DNA from: DTU089 sp002440045
GTDB lineage: Bacteria > Bacillota > Clostridia > Oscillospirales > Acutalibacteraceae
DNA: 44,957 nt
Direction: 5' to 3'
Assembly: GCA_937885695.1 (NCBI GenBank)
Contig: CALABP010000011.1
Coordinates: 1-44,957, forward strand
Position 1 is the first letter of the stretch; each line of letters starts with the position of its first letter. The position numbers and the translations under genes were made by a program. The notes beneath the pieces are model-generated. The model was given only the letters and a program-made list of their open reading frames with translations, searched no databases and had not been told where the DNA came from. Shown here one piece after another: positions 25,105 through 33,006 of the stretch.

Positions 25105-26592
25105 ATGAAAAAAGAAAAGGGACCTTATATAGATGTCGGCGAAATTTCGGAAGAGCGTTTCGGCGGCGTAAGGGCTAATGCAAAAGAAAACGGCGAAATA
25201 ATAAAAAAGGTGTTTCTTGATGTGTTTGATATTCTTGTAAGAGAAAGCAAGGTTTCGGGAAAGACCGTGGTGTTTGCAAACTGCGACGGCTTAACAAGCT
25301 CGCGCAATATAACGGAGGCCGTAATAAAACCCGTACTTAATTTCAATAAGCCGCTTCCCGATAATAACTGTGCCGATTTTCTTATTGAAAACGTGCTTCT
25401 TACAACCGAGGTTAAAAAAGAAAAAAGCCTTGACAGCGCCATTTTGGATATTTTAAGGGGCAACATAATCGTATTTATCGACGGCGAGACCGAGTGTGTA
25501 ACGGTCGGAGTTCAGTCGCTTCCCGAGCGTTCTCTTGAAGAACCCGAAACCGAGGTGCAGGAGCGCGGCTCGCGCGAGGGGTTTGTCGAAAATGTAAAAA
25601 CAAACCTGACCCTTGTAAGAAAAAGGCTTTGTACGGTGAATTTTAAAGTGAAAATGCTTGAAATCGGCAAAACAGGCAAAACAAGGGTAGCCGTGTGCTA
25701 TATGGAGGACAAGGTTAAAAAGGAAACGCTAAGAGAGGTTATGCGCCGCCTTTCAAATACCGAATACGATATGATTTACGACGCCACATATTTGAGGCGG
25801 ACGCTTGACACCAAAAGAAAAAGTATGTTTTCGATGGTGGGTGCTACAGAGCGCCCCGACACGTTCAGCGCAAAGCTTAACGAGGGCAAGGTGGGGCTTC
25901 TTGTGGACGGCACGCCGTTCGCGCTTGTTGTGCCGATACTTTTTATCGAAAATTTTCAGGAGCTTGACGATTATTTCAACCGCCCTTATTTTGCAACCTT
26001 TATAAGAATAATAAGAATTACCGCGTTTCTCATAAGCGTTTTTTTGCCCGGTATTTTTGTTTCGATATGTCTTTTTCATCAGGAGCTTTTGCCGAACGAT
26101 ATTCTTTACAGCATTGTGCTTATGGAAAGCAACACGCTTTTTGACCTTACAACCGAGGCTTTGATAATACATTTAATATATGAGTTTGTGCGCGAAGCGG
26201 GAATAAGAATGCCAAAAGCCGTCGGCCACGCCGTGAGCATTGTCGGCGCGCTTGTAATCGGCGACGCGGCAGTGTCTGCGGGACTTATAGGCGCGCCGAT
26301 GCTTATTGTTGTGGCGCTCTCTGCGATTACCTCGCTTGTTGTGTCCACGCTTTATCAGCCGACCGCGGTTTTAAGAATAGGGTTTATAGTCGTCGGCGGG
26401 CTTACGGGGCTTTACGGGCTTATGCTCGGTGCGGCGTTTTTAATTATGAGCCTTGCTTCCATGAACGACTACGGCATAAGCTTTCTTTCGCCGCTTACGC
26501 CCTATGACCGCTCGCTGTGGCGCGACACATTTTCGAGGGCAGGCGTGACATCGCTTGAAAAAAGAATTTTCAACATCAACAAATTGAACTGA
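25105..26592 (+). CDS. gerAA: Spore germination receptor A subunit (GerA/GerKA family)
   Basis: About 495 aa; the start chosen is ATG at 25105, with GGTGAT 6-7 nt upstream. The large N-terminal cytoplasmic domain (about 1-280) includes IFIDGETECVTVGVQS, RYxTDKVK-like MEDKVKKETLREV and GKVGLLVDGTPFALVVP. About five transmembrane segments follow (for example FLISVFLPGIFVSICLFHQELLPNDI). The segment FVREAGIRMPKAVGHAVSIVGALVIGDAAVSAGL is the family signature. It is part of the inner spore-membrane germinant receptor that senses nutrients. It is first in a gerA-gerB-gerC operon and is expected to be forespore (sigma-G) expressed. Confidence 0.93.
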   Translation: MKKEKGPYIDVGEISEERFGGVRANAKENGEIIKKVFLDVFDILVRESKVSGKTVVFANCDGLTSSRNITEAVIKPVLNFNKPLPDNNCADFLIENVLLTTEVKKEKSLDSAILDILRGNIIVFIDGETECVTVGVQSLPERSLEEPETEVQERGSREGFVENVKTNLTLVRKRLCTVNFKVKMLEIGKTGKTRVAVCYMEDKVKKETLREVMRRLSNTEYDMIYDATYLRRTLDTKRKSMFSMVGATERPDTFSAKLNEGKVGLLVDGTPFALVVPILFIENFQELDDYFNRPYFATFIRIIRITAFLISVFLPGIFVSICLFHQELLPNDILYSIVLMESNTLFDLTTEALIIHLIYEFVREAGIRMPKAVGHAVSIVGALVIGDAAVSAGLIGAPMLIVVALSAITSLVVSTLYQPTAVLRIGFIVVGGLTGLYGLMLGAAFLIMSLASMNDYGISFLSPLTPYDRSLWRDTFSRAGVTSLEKRIFNINKLN

Positions 26593-26603
26593 GTGGGTGG
26601 GTT

Positions 26604-27701
26604 ATGGAAAAAACAGAAATAAGCACCGCAGGCTTTTTTTCGGCAATATATCTTTCGATACTTGTCGGCGTTTTTATGTATATGTCAAACACCGAAGCCG
26701 ACGTCGGCTCTTCCGACACGGTTATAAGACCGCTTATTTATGCGCTTTTTAATATTGTGCTTATGATACCGGCATTTTTATATATAAAGTATATCGGAGG
26801 CGAAAGCGCATTCGGCTTTTTAAACGGCAACGCAAGGGTTGTTTCGGTCGTTTTTTCGGTGCTTTACTGTATATCGTTTCTTATGGGGCTAATAGGCACG
26901 GCTTCGCGCTTTGATTTGTTTGCAAGCTCCGTTATGTTTTATCAGACGGATATGTCGTTTTTTACCGTGATAATCCTCGGCGTGTGCGCGGTAATATCGT
27001 TTCTCGGCATCGGGGCTGTAACGCGCGGCGGCGTTGTTTTTACCGTTCTTGTTGTGTTGGGAACGGTCGCGGCTGTGTGCACTACTCTTATAAACGAATT
27101 TGATTTTTTGAATTTTACGCCGCTTTTTAACGAGAGCGTGCCGCAGTTTTTCTCGGACAGATTCGGCTTTTCGTTTTTTTGCAACGAGCTTTCGGCGCTT
27201 TTTGTGTTCTTGCCGAAAATACGCGGAAATATTAAAAAGGGCTATTTTACTTGGCTCGGGCTTACGGCTCTTACAATGTCCGTTTTGGGCTTTTGCGTTG
27301 TAGGGGAGCTGGGCACGTTTGCAGATACTCAGCTTTTTCCCGTTTATGCTGTTTCAACCGTGGGCGGCGTGGGTGTTTTTGACAGATTTGACGCAATCGA
27401 AACCGCCGTTTGGATGCTGTGCGTTATTTTAAAGCTTTCTTTACAGCTTACGGTATTTAAAGAATGCTTCAATAACATTTTTAATTCGCGCTTTAAATAT
27501 TTGCCCGCAATTTTCGCCGCGGCGTTTGCGGGCGGCATTACCATCTGGGTTTCGCACGATATAAAAAGATACCGCTTTTTGTCGCTCGACGCTTTTTTTG
27601 CCGTGCCGTTTTTAATTACTGCGGTTTTGCTTCCGACGGTTTGTCTTATTATATACGCAGCAAAAAGAAAGAGGGGAAAGAAGCTTGAAAAGGCTGTTTA
27701 A
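26604..27701 (+). CDS. gerAB: Spore germination receptor B subunit (GerB/endospore germination permease)
   Basis: A 365-aa amino acid/polyamine-permease-like protein with about ten transmembrane helices, the probable germinant-binding subunit of the receptor. It begins IYLSILVGVFMYMSN and lacks soluble domains. GGGTGG lies 7 nt before the ATG and the gap from gerA is 11 nt. The end overlaps the gerC start by 17 nt. Helix sequences such as FSFFCNELSALFVFLPKIR and FDRFDAIETAVWMLCVILKLSLQL match the family pattern. The germinant cannot be predicted. Confidence 0.88.
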   Translation: MEKTEISTAGFFSAIYLSILVGVFMYMSNTEADVGSSDTVIRPLIYALFNIVLMIPAFLYIKYIGGESAFGFLNGNARVVSVVFSVLYCISFLMGLIGTASRFDLFASSVMFYQTDMSFFTVIILGVCAVISFLGIGAVTRGGVVFTVLVVLGTVAAVCTTLINEFDFLNFTPLFNESVPQFFSDRFGFSFFCNELSALFVFLPKIRGNIKKGYFTWLGLTALTMSVLGFCVVGELGTFADTQLFPVYAVSTVGGVGVFDRFDAIETAVWMLCVILKLSLQLTVFKECFNNIFNSRFKYLPAIFAAAFAGGITIWVSHDIKRYRFLSLDAFFAVPFLITAVLLPTVCLIIYAAKRKRGKKLEKAV

Positions 27702-28860
27702 AATTTTTTCGCTTATAATGGCTCTTGCGCCGTGCGCGCTTCTTCTTTGCGGATGTGAAAGAGCGAGCATAGAGCTTTCTGAAATGATGATAATACAGGG
27801 CTTGGGTATTGATGTTGACGGCGATAAAATAATCGCCACCGTCGAAATGCTCAACAATCTTCAAAGCAGCGCCGTCGGCGGCGATGACACGGGCGAGCGC
27901 AGAACAAGAGTTTTTACGTCGTCGGGCGAAAGCATATCCGAGGCTGTCAACAATATTACGCTTAAATGCGGCAACGCACCGCTTTACGCCCACACAAGGG
28001 TTGTGGTTTTGGGAAAAAGCGCCGCAAAAAAAGATATTTCGGATATTCTTGATTTTTTTGAGCGCGACTATAACACAAAGCCGTCAATGCTTATATGCAT
28101 TGCAAAGGATTGCACGGCAGAAGAAGTTATCGGTGCAAATGTGACCGACAACGGCGTTAAAAGCGAGGTTCTTGAAGGCATATTAAAAACGGGCAATAAG
28201 CTTTCGCTTGTGCCTAAAATCAGGGTCGTTGACGCTGTAACGGTTATGGAGGAGGAAACAAGCAGTCTTAAACTGCCCGCAATATCCGTTATAAAAAATA
28301 AGGATAACGACGAATTCAAACTTTCGGGGTGCGCCGTGTTTAATAAGGACAACGACTTTGTTTCTTATGTTGACGAAAAAGATTCTTCTTCAATGCTCTA
28401 TCTTGACGGCAGGGTCGAAAAAGGCAGCCTTGACGTTACCCTTGAAAACGGAAGGCGCGTTTCGATGCTTATAGTAAGCTCGCATTCAAAATATAATATC
28501 GAAATTAAAGACGGTTTGCCCGTGTTTAACCTTAAAATAAAGCTTTATGCCGATTTGAACGAGTTCGGCGGAGGTGATTTCGGCGCGGTCGATGTAAAAT
28601 CGCTTAAAGAAATATCAAAAAGCGCCGAAAAATCGCTTGAAGAGCAGGTTAAAAGCTGCACGGCGCTTTTAAAGGACGAGCTTGGGTGCGACGCCGCGCG
28701 CCTCGGAAAGCGCCTGAGCTTAAAAAGCGGCAGATATTACAGCGAGGTTAAGGACAATTGGGATGAGGTCTATAAAAAATCGACGGTGAACGTCACTGCC
28801 GAAGTAATAATAAGAAGAACAGGCGACGAGGGTTTTTACAGCGCGAAAATAATGTATTGA
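27685..28860 (+). CDS. gerAC: Ger(x)C family germination lipoprotein
   Basis: The 391-aa third receptor subunit. TTG start at 27685, preceded by GAGGGG at a proper distance. The lipoprotein signal peptide ends in LLCGC, with the lipidated Cys near residue 24. The Ger(x)C opening ELSEMMIIQGLGIDVDGDKI follows, then FTSSGESISEAVNNI and LYAHTRVVVLGKSAAKKDISDILDFFERDYNTKP. The protein is tethered to the outer face of the inner spore membrane. Its TGA overlaps an ATG (28857) that opens the next frame. Confidence 0.92.
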   Translation: MKRLFKIFSLIMALAPCALLLCGCERASIELSEMMIIQGLGIDVDGDKIIATVEMLNNLQSSAVGGDDTGERRTRVFTSSGESISEAVNNITLKCGNAPLYAHTRVVVLGKSAAKKDISDILDFFERDYNTKPSMLICIAKDCTAEEVIGANVTDNGVKSEVLEGILKTGNKLSLVPKIRVVDAVTVMEEETSSLKLPAISVIKNKDNDEFKLSGCAVFNKDNDFVSYVDEKDSSSMLYLDGRVEKGSLDVTLENGRRVSMLIVSSHSKYNIEIKDGLPVFNLKIKLYADLNEFGGGDFGAVDVKSLKEISKSAEKSLEEQVKSCTALLKDELGCDAARLGKRLSLKSGRYYSEVKDNWDEVYKKSTVNVTAEVIIRRTGDEGFYSAKIMY

Positions 28861-28916
28861 ACAAAAGCGCTCTTTGTGATAAAATCCGATTGAAGACAAA
28901 ACAAAGGGTGAGTTAT

Positions 28917-29888
28917 TTGTATTCTCTCGGAATTGACATCGGCGGCACAAAGTGCGCCGCAGTCCTCGGGCGCGGCGAATTGGGCGACACGACAGACGGA
29001 TTTATCATTGACAGGTCGGCTTTTAAAACCGACGTAAAACGCGGGTATAAAGCGGTTATTGACGAGCTGTTTTCGACTGCCGAAAATCTGCTTTTAAAAA
29101 ACGGAGTCAAAAAAACCGAGCTTATAGGAATCGGCATTTCGTGCGGCGGCCCGCTTGACAGCAAAAAAGGGACGATAAACTGTCCGCCGAATCTTCCCGA
29201 TTGGGACAATGTGCCGATAACCGCCCTTTTTGAAGAGCGGTTCGGCGTTAAAGCGGTGCTTCATAACGACGCAAACGCCTGTGCTGTTGCCGAGTGGCGT
29301 TTCGGCGCGGGTAAAAATACCGAAAATATGGTGTTTTTGACCTTCGGCACGGGTATGGGCGCGGGGCTTATTTTAAACGGCAGGCTTTATACCGGGGCTT
29401 CCGATATGGCGGGCGAAGTCGGGCACATAAGGCTTTCAAAAGACGGGCCCGAGGGCTACGGCAAAAAAGGCTCGTTTGAGGGCTTTTGCTCGGGCGGCGG
29501 AATAGCCGACCTTGCAAAAATCATCGGCAGAAAATATCTTAACGAAAACAAAAAAAGCGTGCTGTTTGAGTCCGAAAAAGACCTTTCCCTTATTACTGCG
29601 GCAAAAATCGCCGAAGCAATGTACGGGGGCGACGGGTTTTCAAAAGAGGTTTTTAAAACCTCGGCAGAATACCTCGGCAGAGGGCTTTCGGTGATAATAG
29701 ACATTCTTAACCCCGAAATGATAGTAATAGGCAGTATTTATGAAAGAAACAGCGAGTTTTTTAACAGCGTTATATTTGATATAATAAAAAAAGAGGCGTT
29801 AATAAACAGCGCTTCGGTTTGTAAAATTGTTCCCGCAAAGCTCGGTGATTCGATAGGCGACTTTGCGGCGCTCGGAATTTTGTTTTGA
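28917..29888 (+). CDS. ROK family sugar kinase (glucokinase-like)
   Basis: About 323 aa from TTG at 28917 (AAAGGGTGAG just upstream); an in-frame ATG at 28857 overlaps gerC but would add 20 residues not expected in the family. The ATP-binding motif is GIDIGGTK at the very N-terminus. Sugar/phosphate motifs are CGGPLD, LHNDANACAVAEWRFGAG and TFGTGMGAGLI, with catalytic Asp in HNDANA. AGEVGH supplies the ROK histidine. The usual CxCGxxGC zinc cluster is replaced by GPEGYGKKGSFEGFCSG, a variant I associate with environmental and gut ROK kinases. It may phosphorylate glucose, a hexosamine or a heptose; the GmhA-like neighbour makes the last worth testing. Confidence 0.85.
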   Translation: MYSLGIDIGGTKCAAVLGRGELGDTTDGFIIDRSAFKTDVKRGYKAVIDELFSTAENLLLKNGVKKTELIGIGISCGGPLDSKKGTINCPPNLPDWDNVPITALFEERFGVKAVLHNDANACAVAEWRFGAGKNTENMVFLTFGTGMGAGLILNGRLYTGASDMAGEVGHIRLSKDGPEGYGKKGSFEGFCSGGGIADLAKIIGRKYLNENKKSVLFESEKDLSLITAAKIAEAMYGGDGFSKEVFKTSAEYLGRGLSVIIDILNPEMIVIGSIYERNSEFFNSVIFDIIKKEALINSASVCKIVPAKLGDSIGDFAALGILF

Positions 29889-29900
29889 ACGGTGAAAGAT

Positions 29901-30539
29901 ATGAAAGAAAGAACAACGCTCCTTTTTTCGGAGTTTTTTAAAGAAAACGCGGCGCTTTTAAACTGCAAAAAGGAAATAGAGGACGCTTTTGATATATTGC
30001 TCAGAGCATATAAAAACGGCAAAAAAATGATGTGCTGCGGCAACGGCGGAAGCGCCGCCGACTGCGAGCACACCGTCGGCGAGCTTATGAAGGGCTTTAG
30101 GCTTAAAAGATGCCTTAAAGAAAGTGATAAAAAAAGATTTGACGGCTCGGAAAACGGCGAATATATCTCTTCAAATCTTCAAGGGGCGCTAAGAGCCGTT
30201 TCGCTTGTCAGCCAATCGGCGCTTATGACGGCTTACATAAACGATGTTAAAAGCGACCTTGTTTTTGCACAGCAGGTTTGGGGTTACGGCGACTCAGGCG
30301 ACGTGCTTTTGGCGTTCAGTACATCGGGCAACTCCGAAAACGTATATAACGCCGCAGTTACCGCAAAGGCTTTGGGCTGCAAAACCGTTTCGGTTACCGG
30401 TAAAGACGGCGGCAAGCTTAAAGCCGAGAGTGATGTTTGCATAGTATTGCCGTCTTTTGACACCGCGCGTATTCAGGAATATACGCTTCCCGTATATCAC
30501 GTTTTGTGCGCCGCGCTCGAAAGCGAATTTTTTGATTAG
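29901..30539 (+). CDS. GmhA-like SIS-domain phosphoheptose isomerase
   Basis: About 212 aa from ATG at 29901, chosen because GGTGA lies 5 nt upstream. The SIS-fold signature is MCCGNGGSAADCEHTVGELMKGF, with Glu at the catalytic position of E. coli GmhA. AFSTSGNSENVYNA is the phosphosugar loop. TARIQEYTLPVYHVL has the Gln and His equivalent to the GmhA active-site pair. It should isomerise sedoheptulose 7-phosphate to D-glycero-heptose 7-phosphate or act on a related sugar. Only 12 nt separate it from the ROK kinase, so the pair probably acts in one pathway. No HldE/GmhB homologue is in the window. Confidence 0.8.
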   Translation: MKERTTLLFSEFFKENAALLNCKKEIEDAFDILLRAYKNGKKMMCCGNGGSAADCEHTVGELMKGFRLKRCLKESDKKRFDGSENGEYISSNLQGALRAVSLVSQSALMTAYINDVKSDLVFAQQVWGYGDSGDVLLAFSTSGNSENVYNAAVTAKALGCKTVSVTGKDGGKLKAESDVCIVLPSFDTARIQEYTLPVYHVLCAALESEFFD

Positions 30540-30565
30540 CCGAAAGTACTGCTTTCGGCTCTTTT
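30538..30565 (+). terminator. Terminator of ger-ROK-SIS unit
   Basis: A perfect stem AGCCGAAAG / CTTTCGGCT with a 5-nt loop, followed by CTTTTAAAT. It starts within the stop codon of the isomerase gene. Confidence 0.8.
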
Positions 30566-30626
30566 AAATGAGAAAAAATGCATAAAATGATAATTTTAAA
30601 ATAATGTTAATTATCACAATTTGCTA

Positions 30627-30655
30627 TTGATTTTAATTGTTAAAAGATATAGAAT
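30627..30655 (+). promoter_or_regulatory. Promoter of the atp operon
   Basis: TTGATT (30627-30632), 17-bp spacer, TAGAAT (30650-30655), in an AT-rich stretch about 30 nt upstream of the first reading frame of the operon. Confidence 0.55.
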
Positions 30656-30688
30656 GTAGTCTCAATTCGGGGACGAAATGTTGGGGTG

Positions 30689-30994
30689 ATGCTTACGGTC
30701 GCGTTTTTAATTGCGTTTGTAACGGGCGTTCTTGAAATGCTTCTTTTAAACGCCGTTTTAAAGAATGCGCTTGGCGGAAATGCCAAAAAAACAGTGCTTT
30801 TTATACTTTTAAAGCTCGTTTTATACGCCGCGTGTATTGCTTCTGTGATGCTTCTCTTCAAAGCGGATATTACAAAAGCCGCTTTGGGCTTTGCATTCGG
30901 GCTTCCCGGTGCCGCAATCGCTTTTGCCGTCAGCGGTATTATTAAAAACAAAAAAGAGGGAGATGGTGCTTGTGAAAACCGCAGAGATAATTGA
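30689..30994 (+). CDS. AtpI-like small membrane protein of the ATP synthase operon
   Basis: About 101 aa from ATG at 30689 (GTG at 30686 is an equal alternative). Upstream GGGGAC is the likely ribosome binding site. Three to four hydrophobic segments fill nearly the whole protein (VAFLIAFVTGVLEMLLLNAVL, VLFILLKLVLYAACIASVMLLF, ALGFAFGLPGAAIAFAVSGII). The position before atpB and the size match AtpI, an assembly factor for the c ring, but the sequence is too divergent for a firm name. It overlaps the beginning of atpB. Confidence 0.6.
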   Translation: MLTVAFLIAFVTGVLEMLLLNAVLKNALGGNAKKTVLFILLKLVLYAACIASVMLLFKADITKAALGFAFGLPGAAIAFAVSGIIKNKKEGDGACENRRDN

Positions 30995-31946
30995 ACTCGG
31001 TGTGAGCGTGGTTGTTTTTGCGCTTTCGCTTGCAGGATTTATCCATTCAAAAAGCGCGCTTAAAGCGCTCTCTGCCGATGCGGACGAAAAAACGCTTAAA
31101 AAGTGCAAAAAACACAAGAAGCTGTTTTTTGTCGGAATTGTTTTTTCTGTCTGGCTTGTGCTCGGTGTGCTTTTAAAAGCGTTTTCGGGCATAAAAAGCG
31201 GCCTTAAGCTTGAGTTTTCAATGTTCAGCGAGCGCGTCGATGTTTTCGGCATTTCGCTTGCAAAAACAACGCTTATCGCTGCGGGCGTTACGGCGGTGCT
31301 TATTATTCTTTGCGTGCTGTTCAGGCTGATAGCCGTTCCGCGCTTTAAGAACAACCCCACGGGCATTCAAAATGCCTTTGAGATTTTTGTTGAAGCTATG
31401 GACGGGTTCACCGAAAAAGCCGTAGGCAAAGAAGCGGCAGGCTTTCTTTCGCCTTATATGTTCTCAATGGCGGCTTTTTTAATCGGGTGCGCTTTGGTTG
31501 AGCTTTTGGGGCTTCGCGCGCCTACGTCCGACCTTACGGTTACGTTTGCCATGGGTCTTTTAACGTTCTTTTTGCTGAACATTTTCGGCATAAGGCGCCT
31601 TGGATTTTTCGGCAGACTTAAATCAATGGGCGGCCCCATAGCCCCGATGAGGGTTATAATGGTTCCCTTAAAAATGGTCAGCGATATAGCCGTTCCCGTT
31701 TCTCTTGCGTGCCGCCTTTTCGGCAATATGCTCGGCGGTATGATAGTTATGGAGCTTTTAAAGGGCGCTCTCGGTGCGTATTCTTCGGGAATACCCGCTA
31801 TTGCGGGACTTTATTTCAATGTGTTCCATCCGCTTATACAGGCATACATATTTATAACGCTTTCTTTGACCTTTATTGACGAGGCTATGGAGCCGACAGA
31901 GGGTCAAAAAGTTAGGCATAAGAGTGTCAAACCAACACGGTTTTAA
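30972..31946 (+). CDS. atpB: F-type ATP synthase subunit a
   Basis: Membrane stator subunit that forms the ion half-channels. The start is best placed at GTG 30972 (GAGGGAG 9 nt upstream), giving about 324 aa; ATG at 30963 and GTG at 30966 are nearby alternatives. The essential arginine lies in VSLACRLFGNMLGG. ENPxR-like FKNNPTGIQNAFEIFVEAM, PYMFSMAAFLIGCALVELLGLRAPTSDL and the terminal IQAYIFITLSLTFIDEAM are all typical. The N-terminus carries about 100 extra residues with two hydrophobic segments and a KKCKKHKK loop. The last residues (after EGQK) and the stop codon come from an inserted MITE. Confidence 0.92.
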   Translation: MKTAEIIELGVSVVVFALSLAGFIHSKSALKALSADADEKTLKKCKKHKKLFFVGIVFSVWLVLGVLLKAFSGIKSGLKLEFSMFSERVDVFGISLAKTTLIAAGVTAVLIILCVLFRLIAVPRFKNNPTGIQNAFEIFVEAMDGFTEKAVGKEAAGFLSPYMFSMAAFLIGCALVELLGLRAPTSDLTVTFAMGLLTFFLLNIFGIRRLGFFGRLKSMGGPIAPMRVIMVPLKMVSDIAVPVSLACRLFGNMLGGMIVMELLKGALGAYSSGIPAIAGLYFNVFHPLIQAYIFITLSLTFIDEAMEPTEGQKVRHKSVKPTRF

Positions 31947-32189
31947 AATGCCCTCTTTTCGCCGTTACTTCGTCAAAAAGCCTAGCAAGGCGAAAGCATT
32001 GCTTCGTTTTTTTCCTTGTACCGACAAAAATATGACATTTTAAAACTGCAAGCACCCAAAAAGCTTTAGTTTTCAAATAGTCGGGTGTTTCTCAGGCGGT
32101 GCAATACTTTCGTATTGCACGGAGAAAAATGCCCGAGGATATGGAAAATAAAGCTTTTAGGGCGTGTCGGTTCAACGCTCTTATGCCTA
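31913..32189 (+). mobile_element. Complete MITE-like element (copy B) between atpB and atpE
   Basis: A 273-bp element (31915-32187) with imperfect terminal inverted repeats of 25 bp, 21 matching: left starts GGCATAAGAGTGTCAAACC, right (reverse) GGCATAAGAGCGTTGAACC. Both ends are flanked by TA (31913-31914, 32188-32189), the target duplication made by Tc1/mariner and IS630 enzymes. It has no coding capacity. The interior holds a small hairpin, TGCAATAC-TTTC-GTATTGCA. Rejoining the flanks through one TA gives an intact atpB end followed by TAATAG. It accounts for most of the 338-bp gap before atpE. Confidence 0.85.
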
Positions 32190-32284
32190 AAGAACGACAC
32201 AAATAATAGCCGATTAAAGAATTAATCGGTAATTAAAAAAGTTAAAAATGCAGAAATTTCTGCTTAATGTGAAGGAGAGTATTT

Positions 32285-32488
32285 ATGGAAATTTTAGGTT
32301 TGGCATTAGCGCTTCTCGGCGCAGGTTTCGGTATGTGCTTTGCAACGTCAAAGGCTGTTGAAGCGGTTGCACGTCAGCCCGAAGCGGCAAGTAAAATTCA
32401 GACAATTCTTCTTTTGGGCTGCGCACTTGCGGAGTCTACCGCAATTTATGCATTTGTTATCGCACTTATTTTCTCAACTAAAGCATAA
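32285..32488 (+). CDS. atpE: F-type ATP synthase subunit c
   Basis: Rotor-ring hairpin of 67 aa, at the short end for the family (usually about 70-90). Two transmembrane helices are joined by the polar loop ARQPE (residues 29-33). The ion-binding carboxylate is E50 in CALAESTAIYAF. S51, T52 and Y55 match the Na+-coordinating set of Ilyobacter tartaricus (S66, T67, Y70), but the position equivalent to its Q32 is Met17. Ion specificity is therefore unclear. AGGAGAG lies 8 nt before the ATG. This gene is downstream of the MITE. Confidence 0.95.
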   Translation: MEILGLALALLGAGFGMCFATSKAVEAVARQPEAASKIQTILLLGCALAESTAIYAFVIALIFSTKA

Positions 32489-32499
32489 GGTGACTGAAA

Positions 32500-33006
32500 A
32501 TGGAATTATCTAAGGAAATGCTTGTTGATATTGTTATAAATATCATCAACATTCTTGTGCTGTTTTTTGTCGTAAGGGCGCTTGTATATAAGCCCGTTAA
32601 AAAATATATGACAAAAAGAGCCGAAAAAATAGCCGATAAAGAAAAGGCGGCAGAAGAGCTTGCCGCAACCTCCCAAAAGAAAATCGAAGAATGCGACGCA
32701 CTTGCTTCACAAAGCAAAAAGGCTATGGAAAAAGCCGTCAGCGACGGTGAAAAGCAGGGCCGCGAAGAAGCTGCAAAAATTATCGGCGACGCCGAAAACG
32801 AAGCTAACCGCATAATTGACGAAGCAAAAGCCGAGGCGCTTGAAGAACGCAAAAAGCTTCTTGAAGACGCCGAGGACGAAATTGTTTCGCTTGCTCTTGA
32901 AGCGTCCGAGAAAATTCTTAAGAGGGAAGTAAACGACGAGGATAACAGAAAATTTGTGAAAAGCTTCCTCGGCGAAAAAGAGGAGGGAACGCAGAATAAT
33001 GCGTAA
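32500..33006 (+). CDS. atpF: F-type ATP synthase subunit b
   Basis: Peripheral stalk subunit of 168 aa. One N-terminal transmembrane helix (about 8-30, VINIINILVLFFVVRALVY) is followed by KPVKKYMTKRAEKI. A long charged helix then runs to the C-terminus (KAAEELAATSQKKIEECDAL..., AKAEALEERKKLLEDAEDEI), the dimeric right-handed coiled coil typical of b. The length is normal. The gap from atpE is 11 nt and the end overlaps atpH by 8 nt. Its partner delta is unusually short. Confidence 0.93.
   Translation: MELSKEMLVDIVINIINILVLFFVVRALVYKPVKKYMTKRAEKIADKEKAAEELAATSQKKIEECDALASQSKKAMEKAVSDGEKQGREEAAKIIGDAENEANRIIDEAKAEALEERKKLLEDAEDEIVSLALEASEKILKREVNDEDNRKFVKSFLGEKEEGTQNNA

Noticed and set aside
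30821..31366. 181-codon minus-strand frame over atpB
   Set aside because: Ser/Thr-rich shadow of the hydrophobic AtpB coding sequence.
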